From: Pseudomonas sp. MM213 | Lineage (GTDB): Bacteria; Pseudomonadota; Gammaproteobacteria; Pseudomonadales; Pseudomonadaceae | NCBI RefSeq assembly: GCF_020423045.1 | Contig: NZ_CP081943.1 | Span: 3,968,001-4,032,000, forward strand | DNA length: 64,000 nucleotides | Direction of reading: 5' to 3' | In this document: positions 55,441 through 64,000 of the stretch, piece by piece | How the letters are laid out: every line of letters starts with the position of its first letter | Position numbering within the stretch: the first letter of the stretch is position 1 | Notes under the pieces: generated by a model | Databases searched by the model: none | Told to the model about the DNA's origin: nothing | What the model saw: only the letters and a program-made list of their open reading frames with translations | Program-made: the position numbers and the translations under genes

Positions 55441-56496
55441 TTAGACGGCAGCGTTGTAGAACTGCTCGCTACTCTTCTGCTCCACCAGCGCCTGCTCGAT
55501 GGCGGCCTGATGCACTTCGTCGGCGTGCTCTTCGCGCGCTTCCGGCAGGATGCCGAGGCGCGAGAACAGTTGCATGTCCTTGTCGGCCTGCGGGTTGGCG
55601 GTGGTCAGCAGTTTGTCGCCGTAGAAAATCGAGTTCGCACCGGCGAAGAACGCCAGGGCCTGCATCTGCTCGTTCATCGCTTCACGGCCGGCGGACAGGC
55701 GCACGTGGGACTTCGGCATCAGGATGCGCGCCACGGCGAGCATGCGGATGAAGTCGAACGGGTCGATGTCTTCGGCGTTTTCCAGCGGCGTACCGGCAAC
55801 TTTCACCAGCATGTTGATCGGCACCGATTCCGGATGCTCTGGCAGGTTGGCCAGCTGGATCAGCAGGTTGGCACGGTCATCGAGGGACTCACCCATGCCG
55901 AGGATGCCGCCGGAGCAGATCTTCATCCCCGAATCACGCACGTAGGCCAGGGTTTGCAGGCGTTCGCTGTAGGTGCGGGTGGTGATGATGCTGGTGTAGA
56001 AATCCGGCGAAGTGTCGAGGTTGTGGTTGTAGTAATCGAGGCCGGCCTTGGCCAGCGCTTCGGTCTGCTCCTGGTCCAGACGACCGAGGGTCATGCAGGT
56101 TTCCAGGCCCATGGCCTTCACGCCTTCGACCATCTTCAGCACGTAAGGCATGTCTTTGGCCGACGGATGTTTCCACGCCGCGCCCATGCAGAAACGCGTC
56201 GAACCGATGGCTTTGGCGCGAGCGGCCTCTTCGAGGACCTTCTGCACTTCCATCAGTTTTTCTTTTTCCAGGCCGGTGTTGTAGTGACCGGACTGCGGAC
56301 AATATTTGCAATCTTCCGGGCAGGCGCCGGTCTTGATCGAGAGCAGCGTGGAAACCTGGACGCGGTTGGCGTCGAAATGCGCGCGGTGCACGGTCTGCGC
56401 CTGAAACAGCAGGTCATTGAATGGCTGAACGAAGAGTGCTTTGACTTCGGCCAAAGACCAGTCATGACGCAGGGTTGCAGAGGTGCTGGCGCTCAT
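55441..56496 (-). CDS. bioB: Biotin synthase
   Basis: BioB inserts sulfur into dethiobiotin using radical SAM chemistry. The 351-aa protein has the [4Fe-4S] motif Cys59-x3-Cys63-x2-Cys66 ([14 protein letters not shown]) and residues around the second cluster in [16 protein letters not shown] and [11 protein letters not shown] 56496 starts the biotin cluster, divergent from comF with 92 bases between them that must hold both promoters. Confidence 0.97.
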   Translation of the reverse strand: MSASTSATLRHDWSLAEVKALFVQPFNDLLFQAQTVHRAHFDANRVQVSTLLSIKTGACPEDCKYCPQSGHYNTGLEKEKLMEVQKVLEEAARAKAIGSTRFCMGAAWKHPSAKDMPYVLKMVEGVKAMGLETCMTLGRLDQEQTEALAKAGLDYYNHNLDTSPDFYTSIITTRTYSERLQTLAYVRDSGMKICSGGILGMGESLDDRANLLIQLANLPEHPESVPINMLVKVAGTPLENAEDIDPFDFIRMLAVARILMPKSHVRLSAGREAMNEQMQALAFFAGANSIFYGDKLLTTANPQADKDMQLFSRLGILPEAREEHADEVHQAAIEQALVEQKSSEQFYNAAV

Positions 56497-56588
56497 GGGC
56501 GTTTCCTTTGTTTTATGCTGGGCAAGCGGTCGGGGGACGGAATACCCACAGACGCGACACGGATGTTCGGCATATTTAAGGAAGAGCG

Positions 56589-57329
56589 ATGCGCTGTCAA
56601 CCACGACACGAAGGACCGGTTTACATCTGGTTAAAAAACAACCAATCTTGTTTACTCTGCGACGAGACGGCCGAAGAAGCCACGCCGATCTGCATGGCCT
56701 GCGAAACCGAGCTGCCCTGGCTCGGCGATCACTGCCAGACCTGCGCCCTGCCGTTACCCGCGGCGGGCCTGACGTGCGGCCAGTGCTTGCAGCAACCGCC
56801 GCCCTTCGAGCAAGTCATTGCCCCGTGGACCTACGGTTTTCCGGTCGACAGCCTGATCACCCGATTCAAGCACAGCGCGAAGTGGCCGTATGGTCGCCTG
56901 CTCGCCGAACTTCTTGCTCAATCCCTGCAACATCACTTCGATGAAGCGCTGGAACGGCCAGATGCGTTGGTCCCCGTTCCGCTCGCCGCTAAACGTCTGC
57001 GCCAACGGGGCTTCAACCAGGCCGCGATGCTGGCCCGCTGGTTGAGCGCCAGCCTGGATATCCCCTGTGACGAACAGCTGCTCAAACGGATTCAGGACAC
57101 CAGCGCGCAACAGGAGCTGAAGGCCGATGCGCGCAGGAAGAACCTGCGTAATGCTTTCGCGCTGATGCCCGGAGCGCTGATCAAGGGCCGTCACCTGGCA
57201 CTGGTTGACGACGTACTGACCACCGGCGCCACGGCCCAGGCATTGGCTCGTCTGTTAATGGACGCCGGTGCCGCGCGAGTCGACGTCTACTGCCTGGCCC
57301 GCACCCCAAAACCCGGCGACACCAATTGA
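56589..57329 (+). CDS. comF: ComF family phosphoribosyltransferase-like protein
   Basis: A 246-aa ComF/GntX protein with an N-terminal zinc-ribbon ([28 protein letters not shown]: four Cys pairs in residues 20-75) and a C-terminal phosphoribosyltransferase domain with [17 protein letters not shown]. Relatives take part in DNA uptake or in gluconate use; the exact role in Pseudomonas is not known. AAGGAAGAG precedes the ATG. Confidence 0.9.
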   Translation: MRCQPRHEGPVYIWLKNNQSCLLCDETAEEATPICMACETELPWLGDHCQTCALPLPAAGLTCGQCLQQPPPFEQVIAPWTYGFPVDSLITRFKHSAKWPYGRLLAELLAQSLQHHFDEALERPDALVPVPLAAKRLRQRGFNQAAMLARWLSASLDIPCDEQLLKRIQDTSAQQELKADARRKNLRNAFALMPGALIKGRHLALVDDVLTTGATAQALARLLMDAGAARVDVYCLARTPKPGDTN

Positions 57330-57347
57330 CTAATGCCTGGCACAAAA

Positions 57348-57440
57348 CCTGTGGGAGCGAGCCTGCTCGCGATGGCGGTTGGTCAGTAATGTAGATGGCG
57401 ACTGACCAGCCGCCATCGCGAGCAGGCTCGCTCCCACAGG
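57348..57440. repeat. 40-bp near-perfect palindrome (REP type with CTCGCGATGG core)
   Basis: 57348-57387 and 57401-57440 pair over 40 bases with one G-T wobble and a 13-nt loop. The outer part is a REP of the GTGGGAGCGAGCCTGCTCGC subtype; the inner ten bases extend the match beyond the REP itself. It may terminate comF. Confidence 0.88.
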
Positions 57441-57515
57441 AATCGTGGCTGACTTGACTCCCGGGCTTCCAGCCGCCAACGTCCTCACCATCATCACCCG
57501 CCAAAGCGTCTCGCC

Positions 57516-58280
57516 ATGTCCTTGCCTACGTTGTTGTCCCAGCACATTGTCCGTCGCCCGCAGCGCATCGCCTTGCTGCAACACATCGCCGAACAGGGCT
57601 CGATCACTCGCGCCGCGAAAAGCGCGGGCCTGAGCTACAAAGCTGCATGGGATGCCATCGACGAGCTGAACAACCTCGCGCAGAAACCGCTGGTGGAGCG
57701 CAGCGTCGGCGGCAAGGGTGGCGGTGGCGCCAAGCTGTCCAGCGAAGGCGAGCGCGTTTTGCGCCTGTATCAAAAGCTGCAAACGTTGCAGGCGCAGGTG
57801 TTGGAAGCCGCCGAAGACGCCAGCGACTTCAACCTGCTCGGCCGTCTGATGCTCAGAACCAGCGCGCGCAATCAATTGCACGGCAAAGTCGTGGAAATCG
57901 AAGCTCAAGGACGCAACGACCTGATCCGCCTGGAACTGGCTGAAGGCTTGATCCTCGTGGCGCAGATCACTCACGACAGCACCCTGCGCCTGGAGCTGCA
58001 AACCGGCACCGAAGTCGTCGCCCTGATCAAGGCCGGTTGGCTCGACCTGTTGGGTATCGATGACGAGGCAACGCCCGGACACAATTGCCTGACCGGCACC
58101 CTTGAGGAAATCCTCGACGCCGAAGACGGCCCGAGTGAAGTGCGCATCGGCCTGCCCAATGGCCAGACGTTGTGCGCGCTGGCCGAACCGCTGCACTTGC
58201 GAACCCACGGTCTGGCCACCGGCAAAGCGCTGCGGGTGCAATTTTCCCCCTCCAATGTGCTGCTCGGTACACCGCTCTGA
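57516..58280 (+). CDS. modE: ModE-type molybdate-responsive regulator
   Basis: A 254-aa protein with an N-terminal winged HTH (ITRAAKSAGLSYKAAWDAIDELN near residues 30-52) followed by SVGGKGGGGAKLS, typical of ModE, and two C-terminal TOBE/MOP domains (SARNQLHGKVVEIEAQ; NCLTGTLEEILDAEDG) that bind molybdate. It normally represses the modABC transporter when molybdate is abundant; those genes are not in this window. Confidence 0.9.
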   Translation: MSLPTLLSQHIVRRPQRIALLQHIAEQGSITRAAKSAGLSYKAAWDAIDELNNLAQKPLVERSVGGKGGGGAKLSSEGERVLRLYQKLQTLQAQVLEAAEDASDFNLLGRLMLRTSARNQLHGKVVEIEAQGRNDLIRLELAEGLILVAQITHDSTLRLELQTGTEVVALIKAGWLDLLGIDDEATPGHNCLTGTLEEILDAEDGPSEVRIGLPNGQTLCALAEPLHLRTHGLATGKALRVQFSPSNVLLGTPL

Positions 58281-58338
58281 AACACAAGCGTCATTAACGC
58301 GCTTTAAGGTGACTGCAAAAACCAGCAGGGAGCCTGAT

Positions 58339-60240
58339 GTGAGCCTATTAGAAGACAACCAATCCACCGACCTCGAGCAAATGGTCGGCCTCAGCCGTCG
58401 TGGTTTCATCAGCGCGGGCGCCCTGTGCGGTGCCGCGATGTTCCTCGGCGGCAACCTGCTGAGCCGCAGCGTGCTCGCGGCCAGTGTCAGCGCCGGCACC
58501 AGCAAACTGTTGGGTTTTGACAGCATCCCCGCCGCCACCAGCGACGCCATCACCCTGCCACCGGGCTACAAGTCTTCGGTGCTGATCAGCTGGGGCCAGC
58601 CGCTGCAAAAGAACGGTCCGGCATTTGATCCAAGCGGCAACGGCAGCGCCGAGCAACAGGAAGTCCAGTTCGGCGACAACAACGACGGCATGAGCCTGTT
58701 CGAATTTCCGGGTGAGAAAGACCGGGCGCTGATGGCGATCAACAACGAATACACCAACTACCGCTACCTCTACCCGCACGGCGGCATGCCGCAATCGGCC
58801 GAAGAAGTGCGCAAGGCGCTGGCCTGCGAAGGCGTGTCGGTGATCGAGGTGCAGCGCAAGAACGGCCAATGGCAATTCGTTCAGGGCTCGCGCTACAACC
58901 GCCGCATTCACGGCAACGCACCGATCAGCCTCAGCGGCCCGGCTGCCGGCCACGCGCTGGTGAAAACCAGCGCCGACCCGCACGGCAAGAACGTGCTCGG
59001 CACCTTCCAGAACTGCGCCAACGGCAAGACGCCGTGGGGCACCTACCTGACCTGTGAAGAGAACTTCACCGACTGCTTCGGCAGCAGCAATGCCGAGCAG
59101 AAATTCGACGCCGCGCAAAAACGCTACGGTGCGGTGGCGACCAGTAAAGAGATCAACTGGCATCAACACGACGAGCGCTTCGACCTGGCGAAGAACCCCA
59201 ACGAACTCAACCGTCATGGCTGGGTGGTGGAAATCGACCCGTTCGATCCGACATCGACACCGGTCAAGCGCACCGCGCTGGGCCGTTTCAAACATGAAAA
59301 CGCGGCCCTGGCCGAAACCCATGACGGCCACGCCGTGGTGTACATGGGCGACGACGAACGCGGCGAGTTCATCTACAAGTTCGTCAGCCGCGACAAGATC
59401 AACCACAAGAACCCGAAAGCCAACCGCGACCTGCTGGACCACGGCACCTTGTACGTAGCGCGTTTCGACGCGGGCGACGGCAATGCCGATCACCCGAAAG
59501 GCCAGGGCGAGTGGATCGAGCTGACCCACGGCAAAAACGGCATCGACGCCAGCAGCGGTTTTGCCGATCAGGCCGAGGTGCTGATTCATGCACGCCTCGC
59601 CGCCACGGTGGTGAAAGCCACGCGCATGGACCGTCCGGAATGGATCGTCGTCAGTCCCAAGGACGGCCAGGTCTATTGCACGCTGACCAACAACGCCAAG
59701 CGCGGTGAAGACGGTCAACCGGTGGGCGGGCCGAACCCGCGCGAGAAGAACGTCTACGGGCAGATTCTGCGCTGGCGCACCGACCGTGATGATCACGGCT
59801 CGAAAAGCTTTGCCTGGGATCTGTTTGTGGTCGCCGGCAACCCGGGTGTCCACGCCGGCACGCCGAAGGGCGGTTCGTCGAACATCACGCCGCAGAACAT
59901 GTTCAACAGCCCGGACGGCCTGGGTTTCGACAAGGCCGGACGCTTGTGGATCCTGACCGATGGCGATTCGAGCAACGCCGGTGATTTTGCCGGCATGGGC
60001 AACAATCAGATGCTCTGTGCCGACCCGGTGACCGGTGAGATCCGACGCTTCATGGTCGGGCCGGTGGGTTGCGAGGTGACGGGGATCAGTTTCTCGCCGG
60101 ATCAGAAGACCTTGTTTGTCGGGATTCAGCATCCGGGGGAGAACGGTGGTTCGACGTTCCCTGAGCACCTGCCGAACGGCAAGCCGCGGTCTTCGGTGAT
60201 GGCGATTTCCCGCGAGGACGGCGGGATCGTCGGCGCCTGA
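58339..60240 (+). CDS. phoX: PhoX family phosphatase
   Basis: A 633-aa secreted protein. A Tat signal (SRRGFISAGALCGAAMFLGG, residues about 20-39) precedes a DUF839/PhoX beta-propeller with metal-ligand segments NNEYTNYRYLYP, CEENFTDCFG and GRFKHENAALAE. PhoX is a Ca2+/Fe3+ alkaline phosphatase releasing phosphate outside the cytoplasm. GTG 58339 has AGGGAG upstream and gives the right N-terminus; the frame is open to 58102 inside the modE gene. Whether it is a true PhoX or a related DUF839 protein is not certain. Confidence 0.85.
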   Translation: MSLLEDNQSTDLEQMVGLSRRGFISAGALCGAAMFLGGNLLSRSVLAASVSAGTSKLLGFDSIPAATSDAITLPPGYKSSVLISWGQPLQKNGPAFDPSGNGSAEQQEVQFGDNNDGMSLFEFPGEKDRALMAINNEYTNYRYLYPHGGMPQSAEEVRKALACEGVSVIEVQRKNGQWQFVQGSRYNRRIHGNAPISLSGPAAGHALVKTSADPHGKNVLGTFQNCANGKTPWGTYLTCEENFTDCFGSSNAEQKFDAAQKRYGAVATSKEINWHQHDERFDLAKNPNELNRHGWVVEIDPFDPTSTPVKRTALGRFKHENAALAETHDGHAVVYMGDDERGEFIYKFVSRDKINHKNPKANRDLLDHGTLYVARFDAGDGNADHPKGQGEWIELTHGKNGIDASSGFADQAEVLIHARLAATVVKATRMDRPEWIVVSPKDGQVYCTLTNNAKRGEDGQPVGGPNPREKNVYGQILRWRTDRDDHGSKSFAWDLFVVAGNPGVHAGTPKGGSSNITPQNMFNSPDGLGFDKAGRLWILTDGDSSNAGDFAGMGNNQMLCADPVTGEIRRFMVGPVGCEVTGISFSPDQKTLFVGIQHPGENGGSTFPEHLPNGKPRSSVMAISREDGGIVGA

Positions 60241-60248
60241 TCAACCGC

Positions 60249-60317
60249 CTTCGCGGGCAAGCCTCGCTCCTACAGGGAAATGCATTCCAAATGTAGGAGC
60301 GAGGCTTGCCCGCGAAG
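60249..60317. repeat. REP hairpin between phoX and srkA
   Basis: Arms 60249-60274 and 60292-60317 are perfect 26-bp complements with a 17-nt loop, of the same subtype as at 11452. Confidence 0.9.
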
Positions 60318-60422
60318 ACGTCAGCCCAAACAACACTCATCTCAACCCCAACCACTAAAGACAGCCCGTCTGCGCTACCATGCTTGGCCGGACGCGGCAG
60401 CCTGCTGCGCGCAGGAGTCAGC

Positions 60423-61397
60423 ATGGCCCACCCGTTTGCAACCCTCACCCCAGACCTCGTGCTCGATGCCGTCGAAAGCATCGGCTTTCTCAGCGACGCG
60501 CGCGTTCTGGCGCTCAACAGCTACGAGAACCGTGTCTATCAGGTCGGCATCGAAGACTCCGAGCCGCTGATCGCCAAGTTCTACCGCCCGCAGCGCTGGA
60601 CCAACGAAGCGATTCTCGAAGAACACCAGTTCACCTTCGAACTCGCCGAGTGCGACGTGCCGGTGGTGGCGCCAATGATTCACAACGGTGCCAGCCTGCA
60701 CGAACACAACGGTTTCCGTTTCACCCTGTTTCCCCGCCGTGGTGGCCGCGCACCGGAGCCTGGCAATCTCGATCAGCTGTATCGGCTGGGCCAACTGCTC
60801 GGTCGCCTGCACGCCGTCGGCTCGACCAAACCGTTCGAACACCGTGAAGCCCTGAGCGTGAAGAACTTCGGTCATGCCTCGCTGACAACCTTGCTCGAAG
60901 GCAACTTCATCCCCAAAAGCCTGCTGCCGGCCTACGAATCTGTCGCCCGCGACCTGCTCAAACGGGTGGAAGACGTCTACAACGCCACGCCACACCAGAA
61001 CATCCGCATGCACGGCGATTGCCACCCCGGCAACATGATGTGCCGCGACGAGATGTTCCACATCGTCGACCTGGACGACTGCCGCATGGGCCCGGCAGTG
61101 CAGGACATCTGGATGATGCTCGCCGGTGACCGTCAGGAATGTCTGGGGCAGTTGTCGGAATTGATGGACGGCTACAACGAGTTTCACGATTTCGACCCGC
61201 GGGAACTGGCGCTGATCGAACCACTGCGCGCGCTGCGCCTGATGCATTACAGCGCGTGGCTGGCACGCCGCTGGGATGACCCGGCGTTCCCGCACAGTTT
61301 TCCGTGGTTCGGGACGGAGCGGTATTGGGGTGATCAGGTGTTGGCGTTGCGCGAGCAACTCGCCGCCCTCAACGAAGAACCCCTGAAACTGTTCTAA
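60423..61397 (+). CDS. srkA: Stress response kinase A (YihE/SrkA)
   Basis: A 324-aa choline-kinase-fold Ser/Thr kinase that counters stress-induced cell death in E. coli. It shows SYENRVYQVGIED, Lys in LIAKFYRPQRW, the catalytic loop MHGDCHPGNMM and HIVDLDDCRMGP with the metal Asp. ATG 60423 has GCAGGAG upstream; the longer open frame from 60306 starts in the REP. Confidence 0.94.
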   Translation: MAHPFATLTPDLVLDAVESIGFLSDARVLALNSYENRVYQVGIEDSEPLIAKFYRPQRWTNEAILEEHQFTFELAECDVPVVAPMIHNGASLHEHNGFRFTLFPRRGGRAPEPGNLDQLYRLGQLLGRLHAVGSTKPFEHREALSVKNFGHASLTTLLEGNFIPKSLLPAYESVARDLLKRVEDVYNATPHQNIRMHGDCHPGNMMCRDEMFHIVDLDDCRMGPAVQDIWMMLAGDRQECLGQLSELMDGYNEFHDFDPRELALIEPLRALRLMHYSAWLARRWDDPAFPHSFPWFGTERYWGDQVLALREQLAALNEEPLKLF

Positions 61398-61400
61398 CCC

Positions 61401-61495
61401 TTTGTAGGAGCGAGGCTTGCCCGCGAAGAACGATAACGCGGTTAGCCAGATACACCGCGTAATCGTTCTTCGCGGGCAAGCCTCGCTCCTACAAA
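61401..61495. repeat. 42-bp near-perfect palindrome containing a REP
   Basis: 61401-61434 pairs perfectly with 61462-61495, and after one A-A mismatch 61436-61442 pairs with 61454-61460 around an 11-nt loop. The end TACAAAAAAAC gives a U-poor, A-rich flank. It lies between srkA and rarD. Confidence 0.9.
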
Positions 61496-61550
61496 AAAAC
61501 ACATGTCTATACAATCCCTTCTTTGTTAGCTGCCTAAGCAAGGATTCTGC

Positions 61551-62438
61551 ATGCAAGCCGCCAACCCCCGTCGCGGGTACATCCTGGGCCTGAGTGCCTA
61601 CATCATCTGGGGACTTTTCCCGCTCTACTTCAAGGCCATCGCCAACGTGCCCGCCGTGGAGATCATCATCCATCGCGTGCTCTGGTCGGCGCTGTTCGGC
61701 GCGTTGCTGCTGATGGTGTGGAAGCATCCGGGCTGGTGGCGCGAGTTGCGTGACAACCCGAAACGGCTGGCGATCCTGGCCTTGAGCGGCACGCTGATCG
61801 CGGCCAACTGGCTGACGTACGTCTGGTCGGTGAACAACGGGCGCATGCTTGAGGCCAGTCTCGGTTACTACATCAACCCGCTGGTGAACGTGTTGCTGGG
61901 AATGTTGATCCTCGGCGAACGGTTGCGGCGTATGCAGTGGATCGCCGTGGGTCTGGCGGCGGTCGGCGTCGCGCAACAGGTGTGGCAAGTCGGCAGTCTG
62001 CCGTGGGTGTCGCTGGTGCTGGCGTTGACGTTCGGCTTCTACGGATTGATCCGCAAGCAGGCGCCGGTCAAGGCGCTGCCGGGCCTGGTGGTGGAAACCT
62101 GGATGCTGGTGCCGATTGCCATCGCCTGGCTGCTGTTCAATCAGACGGCTGTCAGCGCCCAACCCGAATTCTGGACCACGTCCGAAGCCTGGTGGCTGGT
62201 CGCCGCGGGTCCGGTAACGCTGGTGCCGCTGGTGTGTTTCAACGCCGCCGCACGGCATTTGCCCTACACGACACTCGGATTTCTCCAGTACCTGGCGCCG
62301 ACATTGGTGCTGTTGCAAGCCGTGCTGCTGTTTGGCGAGCATCTGTCGTCCAGCACACTGGTCGCCTTCATCTTTATCTGGGCAGGCCTGGCGGTTTACA
62401 GCATCGATGCGTGGATAAGTCTGCGCCGCCGCAGCTGA
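61551..62438 (+). CDS. rarD: RarD family EamA transporter
   Basis: A 295-aa protein with ten membrane helices and the RarD-type start RGYILGLSAYIIWGLFPLYF, then VEIIIHRVLWSALFG and NGRMLEASLGYYINPLVNVL. The family is in the drug/metabolite transporter superfamily; RarD was noted with chloramphenicol resistance in P. aeruginosa but substrates are unknown. The upstream leader is short. Confidence 0.9.
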   Translation: MQAANPRRGYILGLSAYIIWGLFPLYFKAIANVPAVEIIIHRVLWSALFGALLLMVWKHPGWWRELRDNPKRLAILALSGTLIAANWLTYVWSVNNGRMLEASLGYYINPLVNVLLGMLILGERLRRMQWIAVGLAAVGVAQQVWQVGSLPWVSLVLALTFGFYGLIRKQAPVKALPGLVVETWMLVPIAIAWLLFNQTAVSAQPEFWTTSEAWWLVAAGPVTLVPLVCFNAAARHLPYTTLGFLQYLAPTLVLLQAVLLFGEHLSSSTLVAFIFIWAGLAVYSIDAWISLRRRS

Positions 62439-62649
62439 TCAAAAATCGTACAAACCTCTGCAGGCCACGCCTCTCGTGGCCTGCATCGATCCTTCCCAAG
62501 GTTATCCACAGCGTGATCCCCGGCGTTTGTGCGCAACTTGTTGAAACTGATGGTTTTTTGATCAGATCTTGAAGAAGCCCGGCCGGCGTGGGCTGGCGGG
62601 CTGTCTCTACAGGTTATCCACAGGCAGGTGCACGTATAACTTGGATAAC
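62411..62649. promoter_or_regulatory. Cluster of DnaA boxes downstream of rarD
   Basis: Two perfect TTATCCACA boxes lie at 62502-62510 and 62614-62622 (plus strand), with near matches on the minus strand at 62411-62419 (TTATCCACG, inside rarD) and about 62640-62648 (TTATCCAAG). Four sites in 240 bases suggests DnaA binding, perhaps titration or local regulation. No other origin-like feature is seen. Confidence 0.45.
62459..62485. terminator. Hairpin after rarD
   Basis: TGCAGGCCACG (62459-62469) and CGTGGCCTGCA (62475-62485) make a perfect 11-bp stem with a 5-nt loop, 20 bases after the rarD stop. No U-run follows, so termination efficiency is unclear. Confidence 0.55.
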
Positions 62650-62653
62650 CCTG

Positions 62654-63172
62654 TCAGGGGTCGCTGCGCAATACCAACTCCACCATCAAATCGTCCGCCA
62701 GGGTTTCCAGGCGCGACTGCAACACGTCCAGCGACAAGGTCAGCGGCACCGCAAGAATCGCTTCGGCGTGGAACAACGGCTCGCTGCTCATAGGCGCCGG
62801 ACGCACTTCCGTCACCAGCCGCTCCAGGTTGACCCCTTGCTCACTCAACAGACGCGTGATGTCGCGCACGATCCCGGGGCGATCATTGCCGACCAGTTCC
62901 ATGGCAATCGGTTTCCAGGTGCAGGATTGTTCGATGCCGCTTTCGGCGATCAGCACGCGAATGCCATGGACGGACAACGCCTGTAAGGCATCGACCAATT
63001 CGTCGTAGGCCTCGGCCGGCACGCCCACCCGAAGAATCCCGGCAAACTGCCCGGCCATGCGTGACATGCGGCTTTCCAGCCAGTTGCCGCCGTGCTCGGC
63101 AATGCACTGGGCGATGCGCTCGACCTGCCCAGGTTTGTCCGGTGCGAAAACAGTGAGTACGAGGTGGTCCAT
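62654..63172 (-). CDS. ACT-domain protein, GcvR-type glycine cleavage regulator
   Basis: A 172-aa protein with two ACT domains: DHLVLTVFAPDKPGQVERIAQCIAEHGGNWLES (start) and PIAMELVGNDRPGIVRDITRLLSEQGVNLERL (near residue 88). This is the layout of GcvR, which binds glycine and blocks the activator GcvA in E. coli. ATG 63172 has AGAGGG upstream; the frame is open to 63382 through the REP. Target not shown. Confidence 0.85.
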   Translation of the reverse strand: MDHLVLTVFAPDKPGQVERIAQCIAEHGGNWLESRMSRMAGQFAGILRVGVPAEAYDELVDALQALSVHGIRVLIAESGIEQSCTWKPIAMELVGNDRPGIVRDITRLLSEQGVNLERLVTEVRPAPMSSEPLFHAEAILAVPLTLSLDVLQSRLETLADDLMVELVLRSDP

Positions 63173-63244
63173 GGCGCAGCCCTCTTTTGTTGTAGAAAGA
63201 GAAGTATAGGCAAGGGATGTTGCTGCGCTGAGTCGGCCGACGCC

Positions 63245-63309
63245 TTCGCGGGCAAGCCTCGCTCCTACAGGTCGTACGCAGCCCTGTAGGAGCGAGGCTT
63301 GCCCGCGAA
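63245..63309. repeat. REP hairpin upstream of the GcvR-type gene
   Basis: Arms 63245-63270 and 63284-63309 are perfect 26-bp complements with a 13-nt loop. Confidence 0.9.
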
Positions 63310-63710
63310 CGGGACGACACCATTCCCCCGGCCAAAATACAAATCGTGTACAACTTCTTATATTTAACTGGAACAATCTCATACTTTTTTGAGAACATCC
63401 CTATCCCCGACGTGACTGCAATGCGTCACGGGGTCGCAGAACGACGTAATTAGTCTAATTTTCACAACCGCAATTCATCATGTAGTATGCCGCAGCGCGC
63501 ACTACATAACGTTGGATCGATGTCTGCCACAGGCGCGGTCGCAGCCCTGAAAGCCCTATCAGCAAGGCCTCAACGCCGTTGATCGGTTCCATCCCAGCCG
63601 CCCGAAATGGCATGTACTGGTGGAAGGGGTTTGTGGTTTAAATAGCCAGAGGCTTCATTGTTAATTTGAAGAGCTGAAAAGCGAAATAGCTGAGCAGAGT
63701 GAGGCAAGCA
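63310..63710 (+). promoter_or_regulatory. glcB upstream region
   Basis: 401 bases before glcB without another gene. They contain a hairpin with GTGAC/GTCAC near 63404-63430 and an inverted repeat ATGTAGT (63480-63486) / ACTACAT (63501-63507). The AT-rich stretch 63340-63480 probably carries the promoter. A minus-strand open frame at 63570-63842 is a shadow of glcB. Confidence 0.4.
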
Positions 63711-64000
63711 ATGACTGAACACGTTCAAGTCGGTGGCCTGCAGGTCGCCAAAGTCCTGTTCGACTTCGTGAACAACGAAGCCATTCCCGGAACCGGCCTC
63801 ACCGCCGATAAATTCTGGGCCGGTGCCGACAAGGTCATTCACGACCTGGCGCCGAAGAACAAAGCCCTACTCGCCAAACGCGATGATTTCCAGGCTCGTA
63901 TCGACGGCTGGCACCAATCCCGTGCCGGTCAGGCGCACGATGCCGTGGCTTATAAAGCCTTCTTGCAAGACATCGGTTATCTGCTGCCAGAAGCGGCCGA
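63711..64000 (+). CDS. glcB: Malate synthase G (partial, N-terminus)
   Basis: GlcB condenses glyoxylate and acetyl-CoA to malate. The first 96 codons are present (MTEHVQVGGLQVAKVLFDFV, then GTGLTADKFWAGADKVIHDLAPKN), which match the N-terminal clasp of malate synthase G. The gene runs off the right edge. GAGG lies eight bases before the ATG. Confidence 0.95.
   Translation, partial: MTEHVQVGGLQVAKVLFDFVNNEAIPGTGLTADKFWAGADKVIHDLAPKNKALLAKRDDFQARIDGWHQSRAGQAHDAVAYKAFLQDIGYLLPEAA

Overview
The window is chromosomal DNA of a Pseudomonas, most likely of the P. fluorescens group. This rests on gene order (lptD-surA-pdxA-rsmA-apaGH-glpE-prkA-yeaH-ycgB-cca, tsaD/rpsU-dnaG-rpoD, davBA-pqqFABCDE, bioBFHCD), high GC, and about ten REP hairpins of the fluorescens type, all between genes. 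No rRNA, CRISPR array, transposase or integrase is visible.

Layout. 1-5 kb: envelope biogenesis and housekeeping (lptD end, surA, pdxA, rsmA, apaG, apaH, glpE). 5-10.2 kb: the stress/stationary-phase trio prkA-yeaH-ycgB behind a possible sigma-S promoter. 10.2-19 kb: cca, folK/folB, plsY, tsaD, and the macromolecular-synthesis block rpsU-dnaG-rpoD. 19-22.8 kb: a large periplasmic-sensor/PAS/GGDEF/EAL protein and a CAU-anticodon tRNA. 22.8-26.5 kb: an accessory islet with a HigBA-like toxin-antitoxin pair, a DUF3077-type gene behind an elaborately folded leader, a stand-alone M41-like zinc peptidase, and an AbiF/AbiD-type HEPN protein behind a probable pseudoknot RNA. Near-identical terminator hairpins flank the islet.

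26.5-40 kb: membrane glucose dehydrogenase gcd, an Lrp-type regulator, the lysine-to-5-aminovalerate genes davB-davA, and the PQQ genes pqqF-A-B-C-D-E with an S9 peptidase. Gcd needs PQQ, so enzyme and cofactor synthesis lie close together. 40-44 kb: a Pmp3-type membrane peptide, a second toxin-antitoxin pair with a palindromic operator, and a class III aminotransferase divergent from a LysR regulator. 44-51 kb: three paralogous acyl-CoA dehydrogenases of about 600 aa, a GGDEF protein, and PsrA-type sites before the third. 51.5-56.5 kb: a 98-aa protein with flagellar-axial-like ends, then the biotin genes bioB-F-H-C-D. 56.6-64 kb: comF, modE-type regulator, phoX, srkA, rarD, a small cluster of DnaA boxes, gcvR-like ACT protein, and the start of glcB.

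The strongest unexplained signals are two structured RNAs in the 22.8-26.5 kb islet. One is a leader (about 23865-24076) with three mutually exclusive helices that could expose or hide a ribosome binding site, plus two hairpins carrying the same 8-nt loop. The other is an H-type pseudoknot ending in a U-run, directly upstream of the AbiF-like gene. All functions come from reading motifs by eye; no database search was possible.
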